NCBI RefSeq assembly: GCF_900142605.1
Contig: NZ_FRBL01000008.1
Coordinates: 248,001 to 312,000 of the forward strand
Origin: Chitinophaga jiangningensis
GTDB lineage: Bacteria > Bacteroidota > Bacteroidia > Chitinophagales > Chitinophagaceae
Direction of reading: 5' to 3'
DNA length: 64,000 bases
Part shown: positions 35,423 to 45,419 of the stretch, in pieces
Layout: each line of letters begins with the position of its first letter
Position numbering within the stretch: position 1 is the stretch's first letter
Notes under the pieces: generated by a model
Seen by the model: only the letters and a program-made list of their open reading frames with translations
Told to the model about the DNA's origin: nothing
The model's database searches: none
Program-made: the position numbers and the translations under genes

Positions 35423-37612
35423 TTATCGTAAGAATACCTTACGCACTGCTGCGTTGTTGATATCAAGAATATAAATACTCCCTTCTTTATCCATCGCAAA
35501 GCCGGCAGTATTGGAAGAAAACTTCGCCTGGTCAAAGCTACCGTCCGCAAAGCCATTGCCAGCCTTCATCATGGTGGACACCTCTCCGCTCAGTAAATTG
35601 TACTTACGGATGGCATAGTTCCACCTGTCAAGGATCAGCATGTTATTGTCCTTATCCATCAGCAGGCCTCCGATGCCATACTGGAACCGCGCCGTTGCAC
35701 GGGTACCATCCACATGCCCCATATCTGAACTGCCAAGGTAATCCGTAGTGTAGCCCCCTCCTGCTGCTAGCCGCGAGAGGTAGGAGTTATAATCGTCGTT
35801 CATAAAATAGATATTCCCTGCCGCGTCAATTGCTGGCTGACAAACATCCGATACTGTTAAATTAAACAGCTTTTCAGTGGCACCGCTGGCATAAACTTTC
35901 AGCATCCCCTGGTACATTTGGGTGATATATACTTCGCCGGCTTTGTTGAGAAACAGCTTGCCCGAATACGTGAGCCCACTGCCTATAAATGTGCTCACCA
36001 TCCCATCCGGCGTAATTTTACGGATCACCGGCGTAGTGTATTGGTCGGACACATACATGTTATCAGCGGCATCTATCGCAATGCTGTTGATCGCGCCGAA
36101 AGTAGCCTCCGCCCGAGTTCCGTTTTTGGTACCCATTACGTTAGGTATACCTGCATATACGGACACCTGGCCATCCTGGGTAATTTTACGGATGGTACCG
36201 TCACCGCGACTGGACACATAAATATTTCCTTTGGAGTCCACTGCAATGCCTGTTGCATAGAAAGAAATAAAACTACCTGTGCCAGGGCCACCGTAGATGG
36301 TTTGCACGCCCGCACGCAAAAACTCCGCCGGTGCGTGTGCTTCCAGTGCGGCACGCCGCACCACCAGGGCACCGGTGGTCAGGGCTGCCGGCGTAGTTAC
36401 TACCAGCGAGGTTTCCGTGGCGCTTTCCACCGTTGCCGGAATGCCATTAAAGGTGACTATGTTTTCTGCCGCCACAGTGCTGAAACCGGCGCCGGTAATA
36501 GTTACTTTTGTACCTGCGAGACCGGTAGCCGGCATTACCTGCACAATGCCCAGGTTCTGGTCCTTAAAATGCGGCCCATCCACCTTTTGATCATTCACTG
36601 CCAACACTACCTTTCCATCGCCGGTACCACCCGGCAGCACTAAAGTAAGCCTGGTAGCAGTAGCTGTTTTCACCGGCACTACTGTACCATTTATGGTTAC
36701 GATGTTTTCATCCGCTTCCTTACTGAAGTTTAACCCTGAAATACTCATTTCCAATCCCTTTGGACCACTCAGCGGGGTAACCACTTCAATGATCGGGGAA
36801 GGCACAATGGTAAAGGCAGGACCAGGTATTTTTTGTCCGCTAACGGTAACGGATAAAGGACCCGTGGTAATATCAGCAGGGGCCAGTACCACCAGCCTGC
36901 TTTCAGTAGCTTCCAATACCTCCGCGGGCTTACCGTTGAAATCCACCAGATTGCCGGCCGGCGCGGCTTCAAAACCAGAACCGTTAATAACGACTTTCGT
37001 GCCCGGGCCGCCAGTAAGGGGTTTGATGGCTTTAATTGCCTGGAAGCGGAACATGGCGCCGGAAGAACTCTTTCCGTCTACTACCACGGTTAAAGGACCG
37101 CTACTGGCATCCTCCGGCACTTCGGCCACAATCAGGGTATCGCTCACGCTTACAACCGTTGCGCTCACCCCATTGATGGTAACTGCAGCAGGAGAAGTTG
37201 TATTGCCGAAACCTTCCCCGCTGATACGTATATGCATGCCGGCGGGGCCATTGGAAGGGAAAAAACTACGGACACTCAATTGCTGGTAGGTATAGGTTCC
37301 CACTTCAATGGTTTTATCGGTGGTTACTAAGGTCAATTTGCCGGTTTGCCCGTTTTCAGGTGCACGTACTACCATCGATGTATCGTTATGATTCAGTACT
37401 TCGGCCACCCTGTCCCCGAACATCACTTTACCATCAGCCGGGAAACCACTGCCCAGCAGGGTTACCAGCGTACCGGCATTACCGCTGTTGGGGTAAAAAC
37501 TATTCACGGCCAGTGGCTTCGCCATCGGCGGATCATTTTTCCTGCAGGCCTCCATCATGCCGATGGCTGCCAGCAGCAGGAAGCTAATCAAATAGGTAAT
37601 TATCTTTTTCAT
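35423..37612 (-). CDS. Lipoprotein with five IPT/TIG domains and NHL repeats
   Basis: A 729-residue lipoprotein (lipobox MMEAC, Cys23). Five IPT/TIG immunoglobulin-like domains occupy about 33-435; each begins with a phrase of the type FYPNSGNAGTLVTLLGSGF and ends near a SLVV/LTV strand. An NHL-type beta-propeller (about 436-729, repeats such as GIAVDSKGNIYVSSRGDGTIRKI) forms the C-terminus. IPT-NHL proteins of this type are surface-exposed in Bacteroidota and often act in glycan binding (established for SusE-like proteins with IPT domains). It is the last gene of the operon, 12 bases after the Oar-like receptor gene. Confidence 0.85.
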   Translation of the reverse strand: MKKIITYLISFLLLAAIGMMEACRKNDPPMAKPLAVNSFYPNSGNAGTLVTLLGSGFPADGKVMFGDRVAEVLNHNDTSMVVRAPENGQTGKLTLVTTDKTIEVGTYTYQQLSVRSFFPSNGPAGMHIRISGEGFGNTTSPAAVTINGVSATVVSVSDTLIVAEVPEDASSGPLTVVVDGKSSSGAMFRFQAIKAIKPLTGGPGTKVVINGSGFEAAPAGNLVDFNGKPAEVLEATESRLVVLAPADITTGPLSVTVSGQKIPGPAFTIVPSPIIEVVTPLSGPKGLEMSISGLNFSKEADENIVTINGTVVPVKTATATRLTLVLPGGTGDGKVVLAVNDQKVDGPHFKDQNLGIVQVMPATGLAGTKVTITGAGFSTVAAENIVTFNGIPATVESATETSLVVTTPAALTTGALVVRRAALEAHAPAEFLRAGVQTIYGGPGTGSFISFYATGIAVDSKGNIYVSSRGDGTIRKITQDGQVSVYAGIPNVMGTKNGTRAEATFGAINSIAIDAADNMYVSDQYTTPVIRKITPDGMVSTFIGSGLTYSGKLFLNKAGEVYITQMYQGMLKVYASGATEKLFNLTVSDVCQPAIDAAGNIYFMNDDYNSYLSRLAAGGGYTTDYLGSSDMGHVDGTRATARFQYGIGGLLMDKDNNMLILDRWNYAIRKYNLLSGEVSTMMKAGNGFADGSFDQAKFSSNTAGFAMDKEGSIYILDINNAAVRKVFLR

Positions 37613-37624
37613 CTGTCGTGATTG

Positions 37625-40600
37625 TTAAAATGTATAGCGTACGCCTAACTGCATCTGGTACCGGCTACCGAAATAATCCACACTGTATGGTTTACCCGGA
37701 TGAGCGAAGTTGTATACCGGGTACCCTTCCTTACCTTGTGCCGGCGGATACAATGCTGGCGTTAAACCCACACTGGCAGTACTGTTGAAGGTATTGGGCG
37801 AAAAGTACTGGCGCCCCCAGTTGCCATTCAGCATGTTGGTGAAGTTGGTAATATCCGCCGTAAGCGTGAGGTAATGCGTTTTAAGCGACGGGATATGGAA
37901 TTCCTGGGCAAAGTGCAGATCGCCCTGGATATTCCACGGCGTACGGCCCATATTCCTTTCCGTGAACATGCCCCTCCTGGTACGCAGGTAAGCATTGCTT
38001 TCCACATAAGCGTTGAACGCGGCAGCCTGGTCAGCGGCCGATTGCCCGTCTGCATCGCGGAAAAACTTCACGGCCTCTGTTGCGGCAGGGATATATGCCA
38101 GGCTCACCTGCTGCGGTAACCCCTGCACACTGTTATTAACAATGCCGTAGGTAAACGGACTGCCCGACTGCGCTGTTCCAAACAGGCCCAGCGTGGTTAC
38201 CAGCACTTTACTCCAATGCCTGCGGTAAGTAACGTTAACGATTATACGATGCCGCACATCAAAATTAGAATATGCCAGCGCCGCATCATTAGGGCTCAGT
38301 GCCTGGTTCAACTGCCAGTTACTTTCCATGGAGTTGCGGATACCGTTAAACACATCTTTACTTTCCCCGAAAGTATACGCCACATTTGCATACAGTCCGC
38401 TCTGCCACGTTTTACTAACGGTACCGGTTATACTATACCTGTATCCTTTGTTGGTATTACTCAGCAGGTAAGCATTTGAAAAAGCAGGATTAATACTGCC
38501 GGCATAAACTGGCTGCTGTCTATTTTTATCGTAACCGTAATACTGCGGGTTGTCAGTGATGTTTACCTGTTGAAAAAATACGTCTTTCAGCACCCTGGTA
38601 ATGATCCCTTCAGCAGTAAATTTCCATTGATCAGCAGTTGTGTAATCTGCGGCCATACTGGCACGCAGCACCTGCGGCATGGAAAAACCGTTGTCTACCA
38701 GGTCCACCTGCGTTTTACCGGCATTAGGATTATTGATGATGGTACCATTATCTCTGATAAAACCAGCGATGCCTTCCGGCCCGGGTTTTATAGCGTCCGT
38801 ACCGGCAGCAAAAGGCTTCTGGTCCGCACGCTGATCAAAGGAACCGTAACCGATGCCGTTGTTGTAGTATGCATAGGCCAGCCATGCGAAAGGAATACGC
38901 CCGGTAAACAGGCCGGCACCGCCACGGAGAATCAGGCTTTGATCGCCCAGCCAGTCGTAGCGGAAGCCCAACCGCGGCGATAACTTCACCTTATCAAAAA
39001 ACTGGTTACGTACACGGCTCAACGGAGTATAGGTATAAGTAGTCCCGAAATATGGGTCAGCGGGGGAATTGATCACCTTCTCACTCAGCACGGGTTTTTC
39101 CGGCAGCCAGCTATAGTCCGCACGCAGGCCAGGCATCACTTTCAGCTTATCTGTTACCTGGATTTCATCCTGTATGTATACACTGTGGAGGTTGATATTA
39201 AACACCGCTCCGGGATTAGCGAGTATATAATCACGGTTATTGTTGGTGTAGTTGTAGCTCCCACGCACGCGGTACGGCGTATTGTTCAGGTAGTCTTCGA
39301 TGCTGAGATAATCTACCCTTCCGTTCCAGCTGTTTACAAAGCCATAGTCGATGTGATATAGCTCATGATGTGTACCAAACAACCAGGTATGTTTACCTTT
39401 TGTATAGGTGAGATTATCACTGATTTCGATGGTACGTTGTTTCATATTGAAGATGGCTGCTTCGCGGTCGGTGCCCAGATAGATGGTGGTACCGGGGGTG
39501 CGGCCCATGATCTGTACCTGTGGCAGGGATGGATCACTGAGCGGATCGCGGAAATCTTTCACTACGCTGAAACCGGCTACCAGGCTGTTACTTACAGCGT
39601 TGCTGAAGCGACTCTTCCACTCCGCTACGGTGCTGCTCTGGTTATTCGTTTGTTTAAACGCCATGCTGCTGAAGCGGAAATCCTGCTGGTCGCGGTCCAT
39701 ATGGATGGCGCTGGACTGAATCGTATTATTGCGTACAGAGAGCTGATGGCGATCGTTGATATTCCAGTCCAGGCGGTTAAAGAATTTATTGGACCTGGAG
39801 CTGGTGTTATAACTGCCGGCAGTACCGGGGTCGAAGATATTCCCATAACGACGGATGGTTTCATTGCGGATCGCATCGGCATCGTCAGCACTGAGGATCT
39901 GCGCGGTTTCTGCCTTGCCGGCCATCAGCTGTGCGGGTTCTGTACGGCGTGTAATTTCTTCGTTGGTGAAGAAGAATAGTTTGTTTTTGATGAGCGGAAA
40001 GCCGAGGCGAATACCTGCCTGGAAGTCCTGGAAATCGCTGTCCATTTTACCGAGTGTGCCTGCCTTATCTTTTCCTGTAATGGCGGCGTTACGGCCGTAG
40101 GCATATACGGAGCCTGTGAGGGTATTGGTACCGCTGCGGGTAACTGCGTTTACGCTGCCGCCGGTGAAGTTACCGATCTTCACATCATAAGGGGCGAGGT
40201 ATACCTGCATATCTTCGATGGCATCCAATGATACGGGATTGGTGCGCGTGCTGCTGCCGGGTTGGCCGCTGGTACCGCTCTGGCCACCGTTGGAGGGACT
40301 GAAACCGATGGCGTCGTTGTTGATGGCACCGTCGATGGTCACGTTATTATACCGGAAGCTGGAGCCGCCAAAGCTGTTGTCTTTAGAAGCCTGTGGTACC
40401 ATACGGGTAATATCCTGCAGGCTGCGGTTCACGGTGGGCATGTTGTTGAGCTGTTGTTTGCTGATATGCTGGCCTGCGCCGTAGCTGTTGGCTCGCGGGC
40501 CGGCCTTTGTTCCTTTTACAACCACCTCACCCAGCTTTGTGCTTTGATCGGCAAGCGTGATGTTCAGCAGCTGCGGCTCGCCCAGCTTCACGGTAATATT

Positions 40601-40885
40601 ATCAATGGTTTGTGTTTGCATGCCCATCATAGTGGCGGTAATGCTATAAGGACCGCCGATGCGCATGCCATTAATGCGGTAGCGCCCACTATTATCGGTG
40701 ATGATGGGATACTTAGTGCCTGAAGGGCCGTGCACGGCTATTACCGTCACCCCGGGCAGGGCCTCTCCTGTGGCTGATTGCACCCTGCCGATAAGGCCGC
40801 CGCCTGTTTCCTGTGCCAGCACTGCAAATGGCAGTAGCAGCAACAGTAAAAAGAAGCGTATATGCTTAAACGTAAAAACTTGCAT
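37625..40885 (-). CDS. Oar-like TonB-dependent outer-membrane receptor
   Basis: A 1086-residue TonB-dependent protein. It has a signal peptide (1-24), a carboxypeptidase-regulatory-like domain (about 28-110), a plug (125-260) and a barrel to the C-terminal VRYTF. The phrase SFRYNNVTIDGAINNDAIG and the plug pattern NAVTRSGTNTLTGSVYAYGRN are those of the Oar-like branch, whose Myxococcus member takes part in protein export and cell signalling. It has no STN domain, so the sensing role falls to the other receptor in the operon at 47169-50747. It lies between a FAS1 lipoprotein gene and the IPT/NHL lipoprotein gene. Confidence 0.88.
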   Translation of the reverse strand: MQVFTFKHIRFFLLLLLLPFAVLAQETGGGLIGRVQSATGEALPGVTVIAVHGPSGTKYPIITDNSGRYRINGMRIGGPYSITATMMGMQTQTIDNITVKLGEPQLLNITLADQSTKLGEVVVKGTKAGPRANSYGAGQHISKQQLNNMPTVNRSLQDITRMVPQASKDNSFGGSSFRYNNVTIDGAINNDAIGFSPSNGGQSGTSGQPGSSTRTNPVSLDAIEDMQVYLAPYDVKIGNFTGGSVNAVTRSGTNTLTGSVYAYGRNAAITGKDKAGTLGKMDSDFQDFQAGIRLGFPLIKNKLFFFTNEEITRRTEPAQLMAGKAETAQILSADDADAIRNETIRRYGNIFDPGTAGSYNTSSRSNKFFNRLDWNINDRHQLSVRNNTIQSSAIHMDRDQQDFRFSSMAFKQTNNQSSTVAEWKSRFSNAVSNSLVAGFSVVKDFRDPLSDPSLPQVQIMGRTPGTTIYLGTDREAAIFNMKQRTIEISDNLTYTKGKHTWLFGTHHELYHIDYGFVNSWNGRVDYLSIEDYLNNTPYRVRGSYNYTNNNRDYILANPGAVFNINLHSVYIQDEIQVTDKLKVMPGLRADYSWLPEKPVLSEKVINSPADPYFGTTYTYTPLSRVRNQFFDKVKLSPRLGFRYDWLGDQSLILRGGAGLFTGRIPFAWLAYAYYNNGIGYGSFDQRADQKPFAAGTDAIKPGPEGIAGFIRDNGTIINNPNAGKTQVDLVDNGFSMPQVLRASMAADYTTADQWKFTAEGIITRVLKDVFFQQVNITDNPQYYGYDKNRQQPVYAGSINPAFSNAYLLSNTNKGYRYSITGTVSKTWQSGLYANVAYTFGESKDVFNGIRNSMESNWQLNQALSPNDAALAYSNFDVRHRIIVNVTYRRHWSKVLVTTLGLFGTAQSGSPFTYGIVNNSVQGLPQQVSLAYIPAATEAVKFFRDADGQSAADQAAAFNAYVESNAYLRTRRGMFTERNMGRTPWNIQGDLHFAQEFHIPSLKTHYLTLTADITNFTNMLNGNWGRQYFSPNTFNSTASVGLTPALYPPAQGKEGYPVYNFAHPGKPYSVDYFGSRYQMQLGVRYTF

Positions 40886-40912
40886 GTCTGATAGCTTGAG
40901 TAACTTTGATGA

Positions 40913-41908
40913 TTATTGGGTGATGCGCAGCACCTGGTCCGTGATATGCAGCACGCCGTTGCCAGAGATAATATCCTGTTTTACCAGTTTCACATCCGTT
41001 GTATTGCCGATCCCCCGGAGCGTGATGCCGGTGAAAGCGCCAGGCTGCTGCGGGTTAGGCGTGAGTGATACCGTAATGGAATTATGATCGCTCATCCCCT
41101 GCGTGGTAGTGGTTTTTCCGGTGGCGGTAGTAAGGATATAATCGTTTACAAAGCGGCGGTCAGCCACTACGTGGTATTTCACCAATGCGGTGATGGCTGC
41201 AACAGGAGCGGCGTTGATAGCTTCCAGCGTGGCATAGCCGCTGGCTATCATCGCGTCATTGTTTGGTGCATATATAGTAAAAGGACCTTTGCCTTTGAGC
41301 TGATCCGTCATCCCTGCCCGTTGCACGGCCTGCCAGAAAAGGGTGAGTGCAGTTTCTGCGGCTATGGCATCTCCTATATTTTCATGGAGATAGGGTTGCA
41401 GCATGCGATCGATGACCTGTACCCGGCCATTGGAAGCAGTGATAGAAGACGACAGCAAACGGCTTCCGTTAATGGTCAGTATGGTATCCTGCCCTTTCAC
41501 CCAGCGGGTTACAAACAGCTTGCCGCCCCTGGAAGTAATTTCCTGGTTAAAGAGAAACGGGAGTTTATTCAGGTCGTAAGTACCTTCTACGGTATGATAA
41601 GCACCCAGGGACGTGATCAGCCCGGAGCTGGCTCCCAGCACAGCTACCACATTGATATAGCCTGATTTCACAAAGGCCTCGTCCGACGGTGCGAAGAGGG
41701 TAAATGGCCCCGGCGTATTCAGGTCCGTACGCAGATTGGAGCGCGACACCACCGTGTTCATCATGGTGAGGTTGAAGTTATCCGCCAGCACCTGCACGAT
41801 CCGGTTTCCGTCTTTCGGCGCCGCGGCCTCTTCTTTGGAGCATGCCGCTGTCAGCAACAACATGCCACAGGCAGCCAGTATTTTTATATGAATGTTATAC
41901 TTTTTCAT
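40913..41908 (-). CDS. Fasciclin (FAS1) domain lipoprotein, third of three
   Basis: A 331-residue lipoprotein (lipobox LTAAC) with two FAS1 domains. FAS1 markers are TPGPFTLFAPSDEAFVKSG in the first and GKGPFTIYAPNNDAMIASGY in the second, each followed by a YH-type segment (GAYHTVEG, VKYHVVADR) and an ending such as NGVLHITDQVL. FAS1 domains mediate adhesion in many kingdoms. Its start codon overlaps the stop codon of the preceding FAS1 gene by one base (TGATG), so the two are translationally coupled. Confidence 0.92.
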   Translation of the reverse strand: MKKYNIHIKILAACGMLLLTAACSKEEAAAPKDGNRIVQVLADNFNLTMMNTVVSRSNLRTDLNTPGPFTLFAPSDEAFVKSGYINVVAVLGASSGLITSLGAYHTVEGTYDLNKLPFLFNQEITSRGGKLFVTRWVKGQDTILTINGSRLLSSSITASNGRVQVIDRMLQPYLHENIGDAIAAETALTLFWQAVQRAGMTDQLKGKGPFTIYAPNNDAMIASGYATLEAINAAPVAAITALVKYHVVADRRFVNDYILTTATGKTTTTQGMSDHNSITVSLTPNPQQPGAFTGITLRGIGNTTDVKLVKQDIISGNGVLHITDQVLRITQ

Positions 41909-43140
41909 CAGTACTTAACTTTATCGGAAAGAATCAGGTTTTCCATCACATGCACAGGTCCCTGGAAGGTCATGATATCTGCCTCTTCAATCGCAGCACC
42001 AGGATGACTGCTACCTTTTACCTGCACGGTGATTTTTCCACCGCTGTTACCAAAGTTCAGCGGCATAGTATAAGGTGGTACCCTGCCACCACTGCTGGTG
42101 GTCAGGTCAAACTTACCGATGATGCGGTTATCCAGGTCATTGGAAAAAAACATTGCCGGGGCACCATAGCCGGCGCCATAGGCAGGCTCAGTGGGCGTAT
42201 ACATACGGCCCCATTCGTGAAAGGCCAGCAGTGAATCAGTAACGAAGCCATTGATCATTTCAAAATAATCCCAGTCCAGATAAGGCATGGATCGTGCGTT
42301 TAGGGCCATGAGATCTTCTACTGAATTAAATCCCGCCTTTTTGAAAGCCTCATCAGTAGGTGCAAAAAAAGCATTGCTGCTGATTTCGTTCCCTCCTGTC
42401 GGGCCCAGGCCGGAAAAGCTGGTCCTTGGAAAATATCCCATACCTTCCGTTTCCCAGATGTCATTGGTTTGCTGTATCAGCGCGGCAAATATGGTGAAGC
42501 GCGGATCGCGGCGCAGGAAATCGAGCGTACTTTCCGTTGGGCGTTTCAGTAATTGATTTACCGGCCAGATGATGCCATTGGTGGCGTACAGTGGTGTGTG
42601 TTTGCCTGTATTTTTTCCGTTCACCAGCAAGCTGCCATCTGCGGTCATACCCAGGAATTGTTTGTAGGTATAATGTTCCATCATCGGCACACTGGAACCG
42701 GGTTTTACAATACTTTCAATAAGCACTGCATCTTTCAGCATTGTTGTACGGCGCACACTGCCTAATTGCCCACGTAAAGCTGTGGTATCAATGTATTCTG
42801 TAATAATGTGGAAGCAGACCAGCGAATCGAGGTGCGCTGTAGTTGCTGCGGCAATTACTTCACGCGTGTAGCCCGCAGCGGTCATGGCCGCATCGTCAGG
42901 CGCCATGATGGTAAACCGCATGTTCTTTCCTTCTTTTGCCAGCCGGGTATTAACAGTGCTCTTTTGCCACGCTGCATTAAACAATTTATAACCGCTCATA
43001 CCGAGCAGCGTTGGCAGGTCATACCGCGCAGTATCGGTATAAGGTACAGGCTCCCCGTGTGGTGGTTGCTGGAATTCTTCTTTCCGGCAGGCAGTCATCA
43101 GCAGCAGTAAAGCGAGCGTAGAAAATAGTAAGTTTCTCAT
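41908..43140 (-). CDS. Fasciclin (FAS1) domain lipoprotein, second of three
   Basis: A 410-residue lipoprotein (LLMTAC) with two FAS1 domains: the first around MRFTIMAPDDAAMTAAGY with the CFHIITEYID segment, the second around NAFFAPTDEAFKKAGF. The second domain has a long insertion before its C-terminal strand pair, where the sequence includes PAYGAGYGAPAMFFSND. It ends with VHVMENLILSDKVKY. It is preceded by another FAS1 gene after 4 bases and overlaps the next. Confidence 0.9.
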   Translation of the reverse strand: MRNLLFSTLALLLLMTACRKEEFQQPPHGEPVPYTDTARYDLPTLLGMSGYKLFNAAWQKSTVNTRLAKEGKNMRFTIMAPDDAAMTAAGYTREVIAAATTAHLDSLVCFHIITEYIDTTALRGQLGSVRRTTMLKDAVLIESIVKPGSSVPMMEHYTYKQFLGMTADGSLLVNGKNTGKHTPLYATNGIIWPVNQLLKRPTESTLDFLRRDPRFTIFAALIQQTNDIWETEGMGYFPRTSFSGLGPTGGNEISSNAFFAPTDEAFKKAGFNSVEDLMALNARSMPYLDWDYFEMINGFVTDSLLAFHEWGRMYTPTEPAYGAGYGAPAMFFSNDLDNRIIGKFDLTTSSGGRVPPYTMPLNFGNSGGKITVQVKGSSHPGAAIEEADIMTFQGPVHVMENLILSDKVKY

Positions 43141-43144
43141 ATCA

Positions 43145-44218
43145 TTATTTTTTTTGCGCCTCTTCCGGCAGGATCACTAATCCCGGCATGTCATGCACAA
43201 TGCCGTTATCGGTCAGGTTATCCGTAAGGCGGGAGGTGTTGCTGCTTACAGTACGTATCACTCCCAGTACAGGACGCGCAGGATCTTTATAACCAAAGGT
43301 GAACTCCGCAGGTGCCAGCTGGCCGAAATTTTTTGTAGCGTTAAGGGTATAATTATACACGTCTCCTTCAATCGAAAGTTCCACGCCTGTAGTGCCGTAA
43401 ATGATGGCAAACGCGGGGAAATCAGTCAGGAAAAAGCGTTTATTCCGAAGCAGGTATATGCCGAATAATCGTGCACCGATATATCGCTCCGGTGTTAAAG
43501 CTTTAAGAGATTCCATGGTGATCCCCGCTCTTTTCATCGCTTCATTATCCGGAGCAAAAACCGTCATGGAACCGGCGGCACTCATATCTCCCCACAAACC
43601 AAATTGTTTGAGCGCAGCTACAAACACGCTATACTCCGCCCTGGCGGCCAGCCAGTCCTGCACCGTACCTGGTGTATACTTCATCACTTTATCCAGCACA
43701 TACAACACGCCATTGGCCAGCACCACATCTTTTTTCACGGCATAGGAGCCGTTAATAAACAGCTGGTTTTGTGGAAACTGCGGATAGTCCACCGGGAAGC
43801 TGGCATAGGTCAGATATACTTCCCTGCCGGCCATATTGCCATAGCGTATATCCACACCGTTAGCAGGAATTGCCGAAGCAGGCAGCCGGCGGGTAAGGAT
43901 ATGATATTGCAGCGCGGCTTTCAGACTATCCTTATTCAATCGCAGAAAATCGGAGGCACGGGTAATACCCAGCTCATTAAAGGCGGTATTACCGGGCACC
44001 AACAGCGTATACGGCCCCGGGCCGTTCATCTCCGCTGCCAGTCCGGTGTATTCCATGGCGGCATTAAACAGCGACAAATCGTAGTTGTTTTTTATAAAGT
44101 CACCTGCCAGCCTGTACGATTCCTTTTGATCGGGCATCACCAGTTCATCATGCTTGCAGGCGGTGAAAGCCAGCGGCAGCAAGGCAAGCAGCATGCAGGA
44201 TCTGATATATGTAAACAT
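43145..44218 (-). CDS. Fasciclin (FAS1) domain lipoprotein, first of three
   Basis: A 357-residue lipoprotein (AFTAC, Cys20) with two FAS1 domains marked by GPGPYTLLVPGNTAFNELG and AAGSMTVFAPDNEAMKRAG, with the LQYHILTRRLP segment in the first. It follows a lipoprotein gene after 20 bases and precedes the second FAS1 gene by 4 bases. The three FAS1 proteins share layout but differ widely in sequence, suggesting distinct partners or substrates rather than redundancy. Confidence 0.9.
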   Translation of the reverse strand: MFTYIRSCMLLALLPLAFTACKHDELVMPDQKESYRLAGDFIKNNYDLSLFNAAMEYTGLAAEMNGPGPYTLLVPGNTAFNELGITRASDFLRLNKDSLKAALQYHILTRRLPASAIPANGVDIRYGNMAGREVYLTYASFPVDYPQFPQNQLFINGSYAVKKDVVLANGVLYVLDKVMKYTPGTVQDWLAARAEYSVFVAALKQFGLWGDMSAAGSMTVFAPDNEAMKRAGITMESLKALTPERYIGARLFGIYLLRNKRFFLTDFPAFAIIYGTTGVELSIEGDVYNYTLNATKNFGQLAPAEFTFGYKDPARPVLGVIRTVSSNTSRLTDNLTDNGIVHDMPGLVILPEEAQKK

Positions 44219-44238
44219 TGTTTTTACTTTTTGAGCAA

Positions 44239-45414
44239 TTAATAAACAGGTGGGGCGTACTTACGCTGAATGGTGGTGAGATAGGCGTTACCGTTAACAA
44301 TCTCAATCGTGTTCACTGTCGCAAAGGAGCGTGGATTATAATTACCGGAATGGATATTGACAATCATGCCCGGCAGATACAGCGCCCCTCTTTGGAAATC
44401 CTGCGGGCTGCCGTTACCATAGCAGGCCACCAGCCCATAACCTCCATCGGTAACCGCGTAATAATCAGGGTAGGGATTTTGTTCCGGATCAATACCAGGT
44501 GCCAGTAAGGTAATACGCTGCCAGATGTCCGTTACAATGTGATTGGAAGCACTGTCGGCAAACAGCGGAAAGCTGTAATACGGCGACACCTGGTTGCCTG
44601 TATTCCTCCTGAGTTGCCCAAGGTAGGCAAACCGGTAGCCGGGAATGGTTTTAACACCTCCCGGTTTGCAGAGCGACAACCAGATGTTCATTTCATCGCG
44701 TACACCATATTGCATTACACCGGAAGTGTACTGGTTCTTCTTCAGGTTTATATCCGCCTGCCAGAAGCCGTCGGCACTGTAGTTGTAAAAGTTGATGTAC
44801 ACCAGGGAGTCGGACAATGGCAGCTTATGAAAGTTTTCCGTTCGTAATACAATGCCCTTTTCCTGTGTTACGAAATTGCTTTGCAGTACATGCATGGTAT
44901 ATACTTCCTGCACGCCCAGGTCGATCACTGTGTCTACCACCTTCTTGCTGCGCACGGCAGGCTCCAGGTCAAAAAAGGGAATATCGTTCATAGGCCGGTA
45001 ATAGAATACCACGCGGTGTTTGCCGGAGGGTACCTGTGCCCAGCCCGACAAATCGAATCCGTTTAACACCGGCCCTACGAGCACATTTTCTTTGCCCGGA
45101 TACTCGGGATTATTTTTACGGGTACTGCTGCCGATGTGTGATGGATAAGGAGGAGCGTAAGGATCGCGCTGATCCAGGTAGTCGCCTTTCAGTGCAGCGG
45201 ATACAGGCACACCATCCTTATTGATTTCCGGATCTATCAGCATGCAGAGATAGGGTCTGTCTTCATCTTTATTCTCCAATCCTATCTTCAGGTTCAGGTC
45301 ATTGAACACCCGCAGGTAGGCGGGCTTTTCTATCTCCGTATATTCCACCTTGCTGCAGGAGCTGAAACCCCATAACAGTGCACAGGCGGCCAGGAGATGC
45401 ATTATCTTGGTCAT
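44239..45414 (-). CDS. Unrecognised outer-membrane lipoprotein of the FAS1/TonB operon
   Basis: A 391-residue lipoprotein (lipobox GFSSC, Cys20). I do not recognise a family. The first part has the PAYLRVFNDL pattern and the protein is predicted mostly beta, with many aromatic residues. This resembles DUF4397-like lipoproteins that sit in similar operons, such as its neighbour at 45420-47147. It is separated from that gene by 5 bases and from the first FAS1 gene by 20, so it is part of the same transcript. It may fill the SusD-like role of a surface partner for the TonB receptor (inference). Confidence 0.7.
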   Translation of the reverse strand: MTKIMHLLAACALLWGFSSCSKVEYTEIEKPAYLRVFNDLNLKIGLENKDEDRPYLCMLIDPEINKDGVPVSAALKGDYLDQRDPYAPPYPSHIGSSTRKNNPEYPGKENVLVGPVLNGFDLSGWAQVPSGKHRVVFYYRPMNDIPFFDLEPAVRSKKVVDTVIDLGVQEVYTMHVLQSNFVTQEKGIVLRTENFHKLPLSDSLVYINFYNYSADGFWQADINLKKNQYTSGVMQYGVRDEMNIWLSLCKPGGVKTIPGYRFAYLGQLRRNTGNQVSPYYSFPLFADSASNHIVTDIWQRITLLAPGIDPEQNPYPDYYAVTDGGYGLVACYGNGSPQDFQRGALYLPGMIVNIHSGNYNPRSFATVNTIEIVNGNAYLTTIQRKYAPPVY

Positions 45415-45419
45415 AACTA